Below, in pieces: positions 63,146 to 64,000 of a stretch of DNA of 64,000 nucleotides (its first letter is position 1; every line of letters begins with the position of its first letter). Source of the stretch: Erinaceus europaeus (lineage: Eukaryota > Chordata > Mammalia > Eulipotyphla > Erinaceidae); contig NC_080176.1 in the NCBI RefSeq assembly GCF_950295315.1, forward strand, positions 36,786,189 to 36,850,188, read 5' to 3'. Below the pieces are notes generated by a model that saw only the letters and a program-made list of their open reading frames with translations, ran no database searches and was not told the DNA's origin. Both the position numbers and the translations under genes were made by a program.

Positions 63146-64000
63146 ATGGCGTTAAAATATCTTCAATCTTTGATATCAATAAATGTGAATGGCCTGAATT
63201 CACCTATTAAAAGACACAGAGTAGGAAGATAGATCAGAAAACACAACCCAACAGTATGTTGTCTACAGGAAACTCACCTAACACAACAAGACAAACACAG
63301 ACTTAAAGTGAAAGGATGGAAAACTATCATTCAAGCCAATGGCCCACAAAAAAGGGCAGGAACAGCTATTCTCATATCTGACATGATAGACTTTAAAATA
63401 GATAAGATTAAAAAAGATAGGAATGGACACTACTTAATGCTCAGAGGATCAGTCAATCAAGAGGACTTAACAATTATTAATATCTATGCACCCAATGAGA
63501 AGCCATCTAAATACATCAAACTTCTACTGAAAGAGCTACAGCAATATATTAACAGTAACACAATCATAGTAGGGGACTTCAACACCCCACTATCTCAACT
63601 TGACAGATCATCCAGGCAGAAAATCAGTAAAGACATAAGGGAGCTAAATGAAGAGATAGATAACCTAGAACTATTGGACATTTTCAGAGTCATTCATCCC
63701 AAGAAACTGGAATACACATTTTACTCAAATCCACATGGATCATTCTCAAGGATAGACCATATGTTAGGCCACAAAGACAGCATCAGCCTATTCAAGAGCA
63801 CTGAAATCATCCCAAGCATCTTCTCAGACCACAGTGGAATTAAACTAACACTTAACAATCAACAAAAGATTAGTAACAGTGCCAAAATGTGGAAGCTCAA
63901 CAGTACACTTCTTAACAACTTCTGGGTCAAAGAGGAAATCAAGGAAGAAATCAAAATGTTTCGAGATTTCAATGAAAATGAAGACACAAGCTATCAAAAT
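63146..64000 (+). pseudogene. L1 ORF2 start: endonuclease part, TAG at codon 29, incomplete
   Basis: ATG at 63146. The apurinic-type endonuclease motifs are all present: [68 protein letters not shown] (active-site His included). Codon 29, TGG in copy 2 (GRWIRK), is TAG here at 63230-63232; after it the frame stays open to the window edge. This single change would stop ORF2p unless translation re-initiates. Confidence 0.9.

Larger units (their letters stand above)
61459..64000 (+). mobile_element. Young full-length-type L1, cut by window edge (copy 3)
   Basis: It starts with the complete 5' end GACTTCCGGAGGCGGAGC, carries an intact ORF1 and the first about 285 codons of ORF2. It looks the least decayed of the three copies. 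Its insertion point is the tail of a SINE; a target duplication cannot be tested because the 3' end is outside. Confidence 0.95.

Overview
This is nuclear DNA of a placental mammal, almost certainly a hedgehog (Erinaceidae, probably Erinaceus). Three independent signs point there. The window holds dozens of copies of tRNA-derived SINEs of a kind I associate with hedgehogs (GGTTAAGC-type head, B box GGTTCGAGCCC, long pyrimidine block, AAC/AATAAA tail). It holds a decayed Vingi-type non-LTR retrotransposon, a clade reported to have expanded in hedgehogs. It also holds a young, multi-copy L1 family. There are no bacterial genes, operons, CRISPR arrays or rRNA genes. Nearly all the short open frames are chance frames or shadows inside repeats.

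The only real host gene I recognise is TMEM241, a multi-pass, nucleotide-sugar-transporter-like protein of the Golgi, on the minus strand. Eight consecutive coding exons can be read at 59365-59340, 58522-58471, 55689-55641, 54753-54708, 50727-50692, 44898-44864, 29019-28950 and 24301-24208. All have AG/GT boundaries and compatible phases, and joined they give about 136 residues in the order known for TMEM241. The first exons lie to the right of the window and the last coding exons were not found, so they are probably to the left. The rest of the window is intron.

Layout: 1-24.2 kb is the start of a long intron. It contains an ancient L1 (minus) spread over 15.6-23.05 kb, split by younger SINEs and by a young L1 (18.81-22.0 kb) that itself sits inside a SINE. 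A solo LTR lies at 24.8-25.4 kb, again inside a SINE. The 15.8-kb intron between 29.0 and 44.9 kb carries a Vingi fragment (33.5-34.9 kb), an older minus-strand L1 fragment split by a SINE (35.1-35.9 kb) and a nearly full-length, decayed L1 (36.6-42.9 kb) with a solo LTR inserted at the end of its ORF1. At 51.1-53.3 kb is a 2.2-kb betaretrovirus-like (ERV2) provirus with two LTRs, a lysine-type primer site, a polypurine tract and a 6-bp target duplication, but no recognisable gag-pro-pol. At 61.46 kb a full-length-type young L1 begins, with an intact ORF1, and runs off the right edge.

SINE names used below: type A = GGTTAAGC head with an AAC-rich tail, short, or long with a GGAGGC-ended extension; type B = GGCCAGGTGGTGG head with a short (AAATA)n tail; type C = short element with an ATAATGGTTATGCAAA head; type D = GTGGATAAAGC head; type E = older, diverged head-and-body type. 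'CTGGTGG family' is my name for an unclassified interspersed repeat whose 3' part reads CTGGTGGTGGGAA. Best leads: two separately inserted L1 copies that share a changed RT catalytic motif and the same frameshift, an LTR carrying a 34-base tRNA-Gly 5' half, the gene-less ERV2 with a GC-rich body, the CTGGTGG retroposon, and mariner-like palindromes.
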